A stretch of 64,000 nt of DNA from Zanthoxylum bungeanum (taxonomy: Eukaryota > Streptophyta > Magnoliopsida > Sapindales > Rutaceae): assembly GCA_019454045.1 (NCBI GenBank), contig SKCR01021106.1, forward strand, positions 98,997-162,996, in the 5' to 3' direction. Position 1 is the first letter of the stretch; every line of letters begins with the position of its first letter. The translations under genes were made by a program, and so were the position numbers. This document shows, piece after piece, positions 42,939 through 54,790 of the stretch. The notes below the pieces were generated by a model. It had not been told where the DNA came from and searched no databases. It saw only the letters and a list, made by a program, of their open reading frames with translations.

Positions 42939-45345
42939 TGAAGGGGTTTTTAGGGGCTGAATCCGGTAACGCAGTGGAAGCGGTGGAAAATCGTATTTTC
43001 CGATTTCAAAATTTTTTCTCGGATTAATTAAATAAACATATTTATTAATATTCCAATAATCAAATTATGAAATAAAATTCAATAAATCATATTTAAGTGA
43101 ATTTACCAAATTACCCTTACTTGGTATTTTTGTCCATTTTGGTCTGAAATTGATCAAATCAATTTTGAATGATTCTAAATCATTTCCAAGATGAACTTAG
43201 CATGTTCAAAACAGCAAGGAAACCAAAATCCCCAATTTTTCTTCCTTGGCCGAGAGCACCACTTTGGTGCCAAAGTGTGCACTTTGTCATTTCATGCATC
43301 AAAACACATCAAGATGTAATCCAATCAACATGAAAACTTTATATGCATCATATACACATCCAAATGCACAATATAAATGAAAAGCCCCAAATTTGGAATT
43401 GGTCATGAACCCTAATTTTTCAAATTCTTCAAAATGAACAAATTAGACCAAATTGGTTAAATCAATTACTTCAATCATCATTCATCCATCCAATCCAAGT
43501 CTCAACACAATGAAACAACTCAAGATAAAATTAGGTCATTTAAGAGTGGGTCAATAACTCTAGATTAGCAACATGGTTTCCAAAACCTTAAAAGCAAACT
43601 TACAACTACAATAGTCACAATCTTCTTTCATCACACATGCTCAACACTTCCATCAAAACTTCCATCAACAAAAATACAAAGAATAAAGAAAGAAATAACC
43701 TAAGAACATCATGTTAAAGCCTAGATCCTAAGGAACATTTTCCTTACTAATAGTAAGTTGAAGAAACTTACTAAAATCCAAGCTTTCTTGATTTTTCCTT
43801 TCTTTTCACAAGCTTTCTCTTTGTTTCTTCAATGGAGTTTTTCTTTGTAAAGTGTATTAGGTTGAATAAAATGAAATGAAAAACAATATATACTTGTATC
43901 AAATTTTCCTTGGCCGAAATCACCAAACAAATACAAGATTATTAAATTTCATTTTCATTTCACTTTAATTTAGTCAACTTGCATAAATATCCAAATAACA
44001 CTTTATTAGATATTTAATTAAGTCAACAAAGGCAACTAATATCATTTACATCAAATATCCTAATGTAAGATATTTATATTTTAATTAATTTAATCATTTA
44101 ACAATTAAATAATCAATTAATTAATCAAATACAAATATATTAAATATATGTATAATATTTACATTAAATATTAAAAACATATATTCATTTAGGATATAAG
44201 TCAATAACTCATTTTGACTATTAATTAATGTATTTAAATTAATCAAGTATTAAATATAAATACACAATAATTAGGCAAATGACTATCTAGTCCCTTTAGC
44301 ACGTATCTTGCGTTTAACCTTTAAACGACTTTATAAATAATCAATATTATTTATTAATGTTGCTCTAGTGCTCTACGAGTATGTTTCATTATGAGACTCT
44401 CTAGATTCAGGTATATTCGTCACGAAATCAAATTTCGTGTCCATAATCTATCCACCCGTAGATTATGACGATCACGGATAATCTCGTTGAACCATACAGG
44501 TCGAGGTCATGGCAAATGTATAATTCCTCCGTCACAGGTATCCGGATAAACCCAGAGATATAGATGTAAACGTCAAATCTCTACGGGGAACGTCAAATCT
44601 CTACGGGGATTATCCAGTCGACTATTCCATTAGCAATCTCTAAAAGAATGTTTAGAACTAGCTTCTAAAATTTACCACGGGCCCATGGTTTTATCTGATT
44701 GCTAATCATAGGGACTACCTATGCTCTGATACACAGAACTGACAGATCCTATCTTGATACACATAGGACACCCTGAGGATAGATCTACACCCACGAACAG
44801 GCGGAGGTCTGATCTAAATAGATTGGTGACGTGACTGCCATCTAAGTGTAGAAGATGTCTCATGTGCCCACAATCGCATCTCAAGTCTAAGAATCACAAG
44901 TGCTACTCAACCCGAGAAGATTCTTATTGACGTTGGTGTACCATCCATTAAGAATCTTCGGTGAGTCGTTCAGTGTTTATCCGATATAAACACCTATACG
45001 TCTATACTAGTCTCCAAGACTAATGGTTCATTGAGAAACCATTGGAATCATATATTCCAGTATACGACATGTACCGGTCTCAACAGGTTTACTTTACTGA
45101 CCAAGTAGTGTAACCTTGACCAGGAACAGTCTGAGAATGACAACGTCATGATACTACTCAATGTCAGTTGCGACGCTTTTGCAACAGTACCATGACTAAT
45201 CATTCTAAGGTCAATACGTCTTTACCATATTAAAAGATAGATTATATTATAGAAACTGCATATATTATTCATAATAATAATGTTTTACAGAAGTATTCAA
45301 AAGAAATACAACCGGGAATTGGCGCTCTGAGCACCAACCCCAACA
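42939..45345 (-). repeat. B 3' LTR (left copy), 2407 bp
   Basis: In element sense TGTTGGGG...CCCCTTCA. Contains an AT-rich U3 (43960-44300) and a TATA-like site near 43887. A 20-bp direct duplication (CGTCAAATCTCTACGGGGAA, 44571-44590 and again from 44591) is absent from the other two B LTRs. Confidence 0.93.
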
Positions 45346-45357
45346 AATCTCCCACTT
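45346..45357 (-). other. B polypurine tract
   Basis: The minus strand reads AAGTGGGAGATT directly before TGTTGGGG. Confidence 0.8.
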
Positions 45358-47005
45358 GCTCTAGTGCCAATATCGATTGTATCTAATACCCATCAACTCC
45401 ACGTGTTTATCAAACAGCTTCGGAGGTATGGCCTTCGTCAGTGGGTCTGCTACATTATCTTCACTCGGTACCTTGCACACGACAATATCCCCTCGCGACA
45501 CAATCTCTCGAATAATTTGGTACTTGCGTTCCACATGCTTCGACTTCTGATGCGCCCTCGGTTACTTTGCTTGCGCAATGGCTCCAGTCTTATCACAGTA
45601 TAACGGAATCACATTCTCGATACTTGGGACAACTCCCAATTCTGTGATAAAGTTCTTTATCGACACAGCCTCTTTTGCAGCTTCAGAAGCTGCAATATTC
45701 CGCCTCAGTGGTGAAATCTGCTGTCGATCCTTGTTTGGAACTCTTCCAACAAACTGCACCTCCGTTAAGGTAAAGACAAATCCAGATGTAGACTTTCTAT
45801 CATCGGGATCCGATTGAAAATCGGAGTCTGTATACCCATTAACCTGCAGTTCGTTTTCTATAAATTATTAACTTATCCTTGGTACCTTTAAGATACTTTA
45901 GGATATGTTTAATGGCCATCCAATGGTCATTACCTGGATTGGACTGATATCGACTAGTTACGCTAACAGCGAAACTGATATCAGGCCTCGTACATAACAT
46001 GGCATACATTATGCTACCCAAACACAAAGCATAAGGTTGTTTAGACATTCTAACCTTCTCATCTTCTGTTTGTTGACACATCTTCTTAGAAAGATGAATC
46101 CCATGTCTGAACGGTATGTTTACTGTCTTACAGTTACCAAAACTATACCGTTCCAAGATCTTATCTATGTACGTTGATTGGGATAACCCAATCAGCCTCC
46201 TTTGTCTATCTCTATAGAGTTTTATCCCTAAAACATAGGAAGCTTCTCCCAGGTCTTTCATGGAGAAATTCTTACAGAGGTATGCATTGACGCTATGTAA
46301 CATACCTAAATCATTCCCAATGATTAGGATGTCATCAACATATAGGACTAAAAATATGACCATGCTCCCACTGGCCTTCTGATACACACAGGATTCTTCC
46401 GAATTCTTGAGAAAACCAGACGATATAATAATCTCGTCGAATCGAAGATTCTAACTTCGTGAAGCTTGTTTAATTCCATAAATGGACTTCTTAAGCTTAC
46501 ATACCATGCCCGAGTTTTTGCTGGACGCAAAACCTTCAGGCTGTTCCATATAGATTTCTTCATCAAGAAATCCATTTAGAAAAGCCATTTTGACATCCAT
46601 TTGCCAATCTCGTAGTCATGATACGCAGCTATAGAAAGCAAAATCCGAATAGACTTAAGCATTGCTACTGGTGAAAAATTTCATCGTAGTCGACGCCAGG
46701 TCGCTGCGTGTAACCTTTCGCTACTAGTCGGGCCTTGTAAGTTTCAACCTTACCGTCAGGCCCTCGCTTCCTCTTGTAAACCCATTTACGACCGATAGGA
46801 ATAATTCCTTCGGGAAGCGGAACAAGTCCCAAACTTGATTCTCATGCATTGAGTCTATCTCGGATTTCATGGCACTTTGCCATTTCACGGAGTCGATGTC
46901 CAACATCGATTCTCTATAGGTGAAAGGATCTGTCTCTTCAACTAAGAGAACATCCAGACTCTTTTCTTGTATCAAATACAAGCGTTCAGGAGGTCTAGAT
47001 ACCAT
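45358..47005 (-). pseudogene. Element B reverse transcriptase and RNase H
   Basis: Pieces in different frames: VKWQSAMKSEIDSMHENQVW (47005-46724), a degraded stretch, then [20 protein letters not shown] (46575-46348). A longer frame 46387-45839 has MVIFLVLYVDDILIIGNDLG with an intact YVDD, then SMKDLGEASYVLGIKLYRDR and [20 protein letters not shown]. RNase H continues with RSTADFTTEAEYIAASEAAK (45759-45562), holding the catalytic Glu. At least three frameshifts separate the parts, so no full RT can be made. Confidence 0.87.
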
Positions 47006-47054
47006 TTCCGACCTACGAAGTGTGTGTGTTGAAGGTCCTTCATCTACTTGAACT

Positions 47055-47980
47055 TCAGGTTCCTCCTTGGTTCGTTGTTTTCAGGTTGGACTTCATCAAG
47101 CTCAACCTGTCTATGATTACCACTTCTGACAAAAATTCTACTTCTAGAAATTTTGCGAAGCGAGCTACGAACACATTTCGATGCTCGGTATCATAGAACA
47201 TATATCCCCTCGTATTCGAAGGATATCCGACAAACCTAAACTTTTTCCCTCGAGGCGAAAGCTTATCTTGCTGAGTCACCCTGACATAAGCAGGACAACC
47301 CCAAACCTTAATATAATTAAGATTTGGTCTCCTACCGAACCATATCTGATACGGAGTCGTAGGAACAGCTTTTGAAGGAATCTTATTCAAAAGATGTGCG
47401 GCTGTTAAAAGAGAGTAGCCCCATAAATAATAGGGCAAATCTGTGAAACTCAACATTGATCGGACCATATCCAATAAAGTCCGATTTCTCCTCTCAGACA
47501 CTCCATTGTGCTGTGGAGTACCTGGAGGAGTATATTGAGCGAGAATCCCATTCTCCTTCATATAATCCATGAACTCACCACTCATATATTCGCTGCCTCG
47601 ATCTGATCGAAGGCATTTAATATATTTACCAGTTTGTTTTTCTACTTCATTTCGGAACTCTTTGAACTTTTCAAAGGTTTCTGCTTTATGTCTCATCAAA
47701 TAGACATAACCGTACCGTGACAGATCATCGGTAAAGGTAATGAAGTACGAATACCACTGTGAGCATTTTGACTTAGTGGACCACATACATCAGAATGTAC
47801 GAGTTCCAGTAAGTTAATGGCACGGTGTCCAACACCAGAAAATGGGGCTTTGGTCATTTTACCCTGAATACAGGATTCACAAGTTGGATAGGATTCAATG
47901 GTAAGATCTGGTATCAAACCATTCCTAACCAATTGGGTAAGGCGTTTAACGCCAATGTGACCAAGCCTCAATAATGCCAA
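47055..47980 (-). pseudogene. Element B integrase, catalytic triad intact, one frameshift
   Basis: The zinc-binding part is LLRLGHIGVKRLTQL...CESCIQGKM (47980-47696). After a frameshift near 47760 the core follows: FITFTDDLSRYGYVYLMRHK (Asp), CLRSDRGSEYMSGEFMDYM (Asp) and HNGVSERRNRTLLDMVRSML (Glu). A C-terminal region follows with WFGRRPNLNYIKVWGCPAYV and GYMFYDTEHRNVFVARFAKF, which is typical for copia. The frame ends at 47055. Confidence 0.9.
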
Positions 47981-48149
47981 AGTTCAGTATTATTAATTAC
48001 AGGTAAACTACGTTTATTAACTCCAGTATGTAATATATCTTTTGAAGTTTGCAATGTATAATGACCATGCTGGTTTGGACACAAAGGATCTGAATATTAT
48101 TACTATCATATAAATATAAAGAACTGTTCTTAATATTAATACAAAAGCC

Positions 48150-49022
48150 TTATGTATCCAATACAAAAAGTGATATAATATTAGCTACACATCCAGGTAC
48201 AAAATGGCATTCATTTAACAAAAGTGTCACATTCGGCAATGAGATCTCGCATACTCCCACTGCAACTGCATCCAAAGAGTCTCCACTCCCGAACCGCAAC
48301 TGCATCTCCCCGGGCTTCAGCCTCCTACTTTCCTTCAGCACCTGCAACGAATTGCAAATGTGAATGGAACAAGCAGAATCTAAAATCCAGTTGGATGTAA
48401 CGGCTTCACAAGCCAAAGATAAATCAATAACTGGAAAAATAAATGTACCTGATGTAGATGCTCTATCTCTCCTCAGCTGGGCGATGTAATCAGGACAGTT
48501 CCTTTTCCAATGCCCGACTTTGCCACAGTGGTGGCATTTGTCTTCAGAAGCCCTCTTGGGCTTAGCAATCTTCGCCTGCTGTTGAGGACCGAAAGCCTTC
48601 TTCTTCTTCCATTTCTTCTTCTTTCCCTTGGACCATCCTTGGGAAGAAGCAGAGAGAGAAGTAGATCTAGGTGGGCGAGTCGGTACTCCCTTCTTAAGAT
48701 CCTCTTCTGCCGTGAGCAACATCCTATGTAGCTCCTGGTAGGTACAGACAGTCCCGTTCATGTTGAAGTACATCACGAACTGGCGAAATGAAGCTGGAAG
48801 TGAACCAAGAATGACACTCCTACCGAGAACGTCATTCAAGATGAGATTATGTTGCCTCAATTGATCGATCAAATCGATCATCTGAAGAACATGTGGGCTA
48901 ACATTTTGCCCCTCATCCAGACGCGCATGGAACAGTTTCATGGTGACTTTGTGAACAATCACTTGTTCTTGGTTCTCAAACGATTGTCTCAATCGCGTCA
49001 TCATACTATAAGAATCTAGCAT
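48150..49022 (-). CDS. Element B gag C-terminal part, zinc knuckle and protease
   Basis: A 290-codon frame covers the gag UBN2-type domain (TRLRQSFENQEQVIVHKVTM, ILGSLPASFRQFVMYFNMN), a Lys-rich linker, the CCHC knuckle CHHCGKVGHWKRNC and the protease. The protease site reads WILDSACSIHICNSLQVLKE, with D-S-A where copia proteases have D-S/T-G. RFGSGDSLDAVAVGVCEISL follows. Gag starts upstream in another frame (49303), so this frame alone lacks the N-terminus. Its own ATG (MLDSYSMMTRLRQ) is internal to the domain. Confidence 0.83.
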   Translation of the reverse strand: MLDSYSMMTRLRQSFENQEQVIVHKVTMKLFHARLDEGQNVSPHVLQMIDLIDQLRQHNLILNDVLGRSVILGSLPASFRQFVMYFNMNGTVCTYQELHRMLLTAEEDLKKGVPTRPPRSTSLSASSQGWSKGKKKKWKKKKAFGPQQQAKIAKPKRASEDKCHHCGKVGHWKRNCPDYIAQLRRDRASTSGTFIFPVIDLSLACEAVTSNWILDSACSIHICNSLQVLKESRRLKPGEMQLRFGSGDSLDAVAVGVCEISLPNVTLLLNECHFVPGCVANIISLFVLDT

Positions 49023-49102
49023 ACCATAGTACTGTTGCTTGAGTTTCGGAGACAGTGAACTAAGGATGTATGATTTAACCCTTAATCATCATCCTTCCAA
49101 GT

Positions 49103-49303
49103 TCAAAAAACTTGGCGTTCCTCCTCCGAAGCATCCGTACCCACAGCAAGGGGCAACGGACCCTCGAGAACATATCCCAGCTTTTCGGAATCGAGGACAA
49201 TCCTCAAATCCAATTCCCAGTCGGCGAAGTTCTCAGCGCCTTTCAGTTTGTTCGCATCAAGCATACACGCAAACTGATTTGTGGATTGTGCCGCCATCGC
49301 CAA
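49103..49303 (-). pseudogene. gag: Element B gag N-terminus
   Basis: MAMAAQSTNQFACMLDANKL then GAENFADWELDLRIVLDSEK and GYVLEGPLPLAV is the N-terminal signature of copia gag, and ATG at 49303 is the natural start. The frame ends at 49103, and the protein continues in another frame at 49022. This is a frameshift within about 80 bp. Confidence 0.85.
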
Positions 49304-50044
49304 TCTATCATATAGATCACGAAAAACGGTTAGCAGAAATTAAGCAGTTTCATATAATATCAAAAACATAAACTAGATCATGGATTTTTTAATCTAAAAA
49401 TGCCCCTCCCACTAAATCATGCAATACTGTAGTCCCCACAGAATACAAAGCTTTAACATTTAAATTAAATACAAATAGTGAAAAGTGGATCCCGTGAATA
49501 TATTTCAGCTCACAGCAGAGGCACAGTCTCGCCTACGTATATTCATCAGGTAGACAACTCATTTGTCAATCACTCAATAGTGACTCATTGGTTTCCGGTC
49601 CTGGTCGTTTCTCGTTGTCGCTGCGAAGGTAGGCCCACAAGGAGACGTACCAAGGTTAAACTCGTCAATGATGAACTCAAGTTACTTACGTAATCCTGAC
49701 AGCTAGGGCACGTTCAGAATTCCGCTTTCGCTTGAATTTATCTAGTATCTGATATACGTCCGGTATAAATAAATCTCTATCGGCTACACCCTCACAGCAG
49801 AGGCACGGTCTCGGATGTAGTCACAGAGAAGTATCCATAAACCGTATTGACAAGACGGACCACATAACATGCATCAAATACATAATTATATTAAAACCTT
49901 ATTAATCAGGGATTTTCCGCTAAGTGTCATACACCCTAAATCTAACCAAATTAGATTATAATAAGCATGTATAAAGTCAAGAAAACATGATTAAACATTG
50001 ATTTAATTAAAGCTAATCATTTTAGGGCGCCTAGAATCAGACTC
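49304..50044 (-). other. Element B 5' leader
   Basis: Non-coding, between primer site and gag start. CTCACAGCAGAGGCACAGTC (49510) recurs as CTCACAGCAGAGGCACGGTC (49791), a 20-bp direct repeat 280 bp apart. No gene seen. Confidence 0.6.
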
Positions 50045-50056
50045 GCTCTGATACCA
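50045..50056 (-). other. B primer binding site
   Basis: TGGTATCAGAGC on the minus strand, three bases after the LTR end. Initiator tRNA-Met type. Confidence 0.92.
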
Positions 50057-50059
50057 TTT

Positions 50060-52464
50060 TGAAGGGGTTTTTAGGGGCTGAATCCGGTAACGCAGCGGAA
50101 GCGGTGGAAAATCGTATTTTCCGATTTCAAAACTTTTTTCTCGGATTAATTAAATAAACATATTTATTTAATATTCCAATAATCAAATTATGAAATAAAA
50201 TTCAAAAAATCATATTTAAGTGAATTTACCAAATTACCCTTACTTCGTATTTTTGTCCATTTTGGTCCGAAATTGATCAAATCAATTTTGAATGATTCTA
50301 AATCATTTCAAGATGAACTTAGCATGTTCAAAATTCAAAAAACCAAGGCAACCAAAATCCCCAATTTTTCTTCCTTGGCCGAGAGCACCACTTTGGTGCC
50401 AAAGTGTGCACTTTGTCATTTCATGCATCAAAACACATCAAGATGTAATCCAATCAACATGAAACTTTATATGCATCATATACACATCCAAATTCACAAA
50501 ATATATGAAAAGCCCCAAATTTGGAATTGGTCATGGACCCTAATTTTTCAAATTCTTCAAAATGAACAAATTAGACCAAATTGGTTAAATCAATTACTTC
50601 AATCATCATTCATCCATCCAATCCAAGTCTCAACACAATGAAACAACTCAAGATAAAATCTAGGTCATTTAAGAGTAGGTCAATAACTCTAGATTAGCAA
50701 CATGGTTTCCAAAACCTTAAAAGAAAGCTTACAACTACAATAGTCACAATCTTCTTTCATCACACATGCTCAACACTTCCATCAAAATCCATCAACAAAA
50801 ACACAAAGAATAAAGAACGAAATAACCTAAGAACATCATATGTTAAAGCATAGATCCTAAGGAACATTTTCCTTACTAATAGTAAGTTGAAGAAACTTAC
50901 TAAAATCCAAGCTTTCTTGATTTTTCCTTTCTTTTCACAAGCTTTCTCTTTGTTTCTTCAATGGAGTTTTTCTTTGTAAAGTGTATTAGGTTTTGAATAA
51001 AATGAAATGAAAAACAATATATACTTGTATCAATTTTGCCTTGGCCGAAATTCACCAAAACAAATACAAGATTATTAATTTCATTTTCATTTCACTTTAA
51101 TTTAGTCAACTTGCATAAATATCCAATAACACTTTATTAGATATTTAATTAAGTCAACAAAGGCAACTAATATCATTTACATCAAATATCCTAATGTAAG
51201 ATATTTATATTTTAATTAATTTAATCATTTAACAATTAAATAATCAATTAATTAATCAAATACAAATATATTAAATATATGTATAATATTTACATTAAAT
51301 ATTAAAAAACATATATTCATTTAGGATATAAGTCAAATAACTCATTTTGACTATTAATTAATATGTATTTAAATTAATCAAGTATTAAATGTAAATACAC
51401 AATAATTAGGCAAATGACTATCTAGTCCCTTTAGCACGTATCTTGCGTTTAACCTTTAAACGACTTTATAAAAAATCAATATTATTTATTAATGTTTCTC
51501 TAGTGCTCTACGAGTATGTTTCATTATTGAGACTCTCTAGATTCAGGTATATTCGTCACGAAATCAAATTTCGTGTCCATAATCTATCCACCCGTAGATT
51601 ATGACGATCACGGATAATCTCGCTGAACCATACAGGTCGAGGTCATGGCAAATGTATAATTCCTCCGTCACAGGTATCCGGATAAATCTCAGAGATATAG
51701 ATGTAAACGTCAAATCTCTACGGGGATTATCCAGTCGACTATTCCATTAGCAATCTCTAAAAGAATGTTTAGAACTAGCTTCTAAACTTTACCACGGGCC
51801 CATGGTTTTATCTCATTGCTAATCATATGGACTACCTATGCTCTGATACACAGAACTAACGGATCCTATCTTGATACACATAGGACACCCTGGGGATCTA
51901 TCTACACCCAACGAACAGGCGGAGGTCTGATCTAAATAGATCGGTGACGTGACTGCCATCTAAGTGTAGAAGATGTCCCATGTGCCCACAATGGCATCTC
52001 AAGTCTAAGAATCACAAGTGCTACTCAACCCGAGAAGATTCTTATTGACGTTGGTGTACCATCCATTAAGAATCTTCGGTGAGCCATTCAGTGTTTATCC
52101 GCTATAAACACCTACACGACTATACTAGTCTCCAAGACTAATGGTTCATTGAGAAACCATTGGAATCATATATTCCAGTATACGACATGTACCGGTCTCA
52201 ATGGGTTTACTTTACTGACCAAGTAGTGTAAACCTTGACCAGGAATAGTTTGAGAATGACAACGTCATGATACTACTCAATGTCAGTTGCGACGCTTTTG
52301 CAACAGTACCATGACTAATCATTCTAAGGTCAATACGTCTTTACCATATTAAAAGATAGATTATATTATAGAAACTGCATATATTATTCATAATAATAAT
52401 GTTTTACAGAAGTATTCAAAAGAAATACAACATGGAATTGGCGCTCTGAGCACCAACCGCAACA
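50060..52464 (-). repeat. B 5' LTR (right copy), 2405 bp
   Basis: Starts TGAAGGGGTT and ends CCGCAACA on the + strand. Nearly identical to 42939-45345 apart from scattered substitutions and small indels, and it lacks the 20-bp duplication. The TATA-like stretch is near 51017-51027. Confidence 0.93.
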
Positions 52465-52469
52465 GGTAT
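52465..52469. other. Target site duplication of B, right copy
   Basis: GGTAT, identical to 42934-42938 and to 60401-60405 in the second array copy. Confidence 0.95.
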
Positions 52470-54790
52470 GTTGTCTTCCATGTATGTCTTCCTTGAAGAA
52501 TTATATAGTACCAATAGGCACAATGCCTTGCGATACATCAACTAGTATCCAAATTAAGTTGATATACATGGAATCCATTTCGGACATCATGGCACTTTAC
52601 CATAATAGGGAGTCGATACCTTGTATCACTTCCTCATACGTAGTCAGTTCGTGTTCCTCAATAAGATTGACATCTTTATGAGGTGAGATCAGAAACCCAT
52701 ACCCCAGGTTGTTTTCTGACTCTCTCCGACTTACGCGGTTCTTGTGTATTCGAAGATTACTGGTATAGTTTCATCTTTGATGAACTATTTGTGTTCCATT
52801 AAGGACTCGTTGCTCGGAACATTATTACTCTGATTTTCATCGAGTTTTACTTTCCTCCCACTTACCACTGCATATAGGTATTCCTCTTAGGAAAACCGCA
52901 TGGTGAGCAACAATTACATTGTTCTCTAGTGAGTTGTATAAGTACTATACTTTGGTATCCCTAGGATAACCAACAATTAGGCATTTATCCGATTTGGGTT
53001 TTTAGTTTGGTATCATCCAAACATATGCCTAGCATTCCCAAATCATCAGGAATGAGGAAAACCCAGTTTCTTTCCTGTTCATATCTAATATGAAGTTTGT
53101 CAAACAGATTTTTATGGAACCTTATTCTAAATAAGTTTTGCACTATTTATGCGTATCCGTTGAAGGAAATGGTAGCTCAGAGCGACTCATTATTAACCTT
53201 ATCATGTCCAACAAAATTCGGTTTCTCCGTTCGGACACACCATCAAACTGACGTGTTCCGGGAGGAGTCCTTATTGAAAGAATACTATACTCTTTCAAGT
53301 ATATGAGAAACTTATTGCTTAAGTATTTTCATCATGGTCTAACTGTGATGGTTTAATACTTTAGCTGATCTGTTTGTCTATTTCATGTCGAAACTCAAAA
53401 AGTTTCCGATTTGTGTTTCAAAAGAAACACATAACCATAACGCGATGCCACATCCGTAAAGGTCACAAAATATTCATATCCACCTCTAGCCTAGCTAGAC
53501 ATGGGCCCACTTGCTTCATTATGAACTAGGGCTAACAGATCGGTGGCATTTGCACTTTTACCAAGTAAATATTGTTTTAAACACTTTGCTTAAATGAACT
53601 AGATTCGTAGACTTTATTTGAATAGAATCAAATATGTCCTAGTACCCACTCTTCGAAAGTGTGGATATACGAGTCTTGTTTAATTGTGTCCCAGACAACA
53701 ATGCCACATTTAAGTTTCTTCTGATCAAATCAGTTTGAGCTATTAGTTTGTCATATTATATGTTTGAGATTTATTTATATTCAAAATATAAAATATGTTA
53801 TTCACATCTAATGTGTTTATCTCAATATCATCTTTATAAAATAAAACACTTTAGTGTTCTAGAATATAAAGGTATACCCGCAGCGGGTTAAACACTGATA
53901 TAGAGATAATGTCTCTAGTCAAACTAGTTACATTATAACAGTTTCCTAATTTAAGTACGTATCGAATGGTAGTTCCTAAACTTAGGTATCTACGATTAAA
54001 ACAGCGACTTTCGTCCCGTTTCTGATTCACAGATAAATCTCAAATGAAGTCAGTATCCTGCTCATAGTAGATTCTGCACATCATTACATATTTATGTATC
54101 ACACTAAATATCTAAAATCCAATTTTAATACTAGTAGTGAACATATTTTATGACAAACATATTTGAAGTTAGAGCCTTGCTCATCTTCAATTCCTTCATG
54201 TCTGCCTTGTCCATACGGCAGTCACGCTTCCGTGATCCCGTTTGCCACAATTTAGGCAGATATTTTGGGATATGTCCTTTGTCTTCCCAGAAGATTATAA
54301 TGATTTTGTTTTTGCCCTTTTTCCACACTCAGAAGCGTTCGGCCTAGCCTTGGCATTCTGAAATGTCGAAGTAAGGTGCGATTTGCGCTACTTGCCTTAT
54401 TGCAAAGTTTGGCTTTGACTCCTTGATTATAGCCATTAACTCTCCAAGAGTTTACTATTGCAATTTAGTACTTCAAAGATCTAAAATATAGATCTATGAA
54501 GATCCTTCAATTTCATTATCATACTTTAAGGATCTAATCCTTAGTTCTGATTAAGAAATTAAGGAGTCTTTTTGGCAAGCTTAATGGATTAAGCACTAAA
54601 GTTATCATCACATAAATATTCCAAATATCATGCTCTACTATTTGTTTAACTCCGGGCTTAGGCCTAATATGTTATTTTATCAAATAAAGTAACTTCTTAG
54701 TTTCCAGGACCATCCTGAAATTTTATTCCCAATTTGAAAATTAAAGTCGTTTAAATACATTTTCACCCAGGATTATGTTTTAAACACTAA
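52470..54790 (-). pseudogene. Element A gag-protease-integrase-RT remnant
   Basis: Colinear with C 23050-25620. RT N-terminal sequence is near 52470-52900, integrase near 53050-53600 (GTTCCGGGAGGAGTCC at 53253 matches C near 23848), protease near 53800-54130, and knuckle/gag near 54160-54790 (TTGTCTTCCCAGAAGATT at 54279 matches C near 24879). Many indels leave no frame above about 70 codons. No activity is possible. Confidence 0.8.

Larger units (their letters stand above)
42939..52464 (-). mobile_element. Element B: complete Ty1/copia retrotransposon with 2.4-kb LTRs
   Basis: B is a 9,526-bp insertion in A, TSD GGTAT at 42934-42938 and 52465-52469. LTRs are 42939-45345 and 50060-52464, the primer site TGGTATCAGAGC is at 50045-50056 (minus) and the polypurine tract at 45346-45357. 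It carries gag with zinc knuckle, protease, integrase, RT and RNase H in copia order. Frameshifts interrupt gag and RT, and the protease reads DSA. The integrase D,D,E and RT YVDD residues are intact, so B is younger than C or D. Confidence 0.93.

Noticed and set aside
50045..50056. tRNA-like gene suggested by TGGTATCAGAGC
   Set aside because: Only the complement of a tRNA 3' end is present, directly beside an LTR, so it is a primer site.
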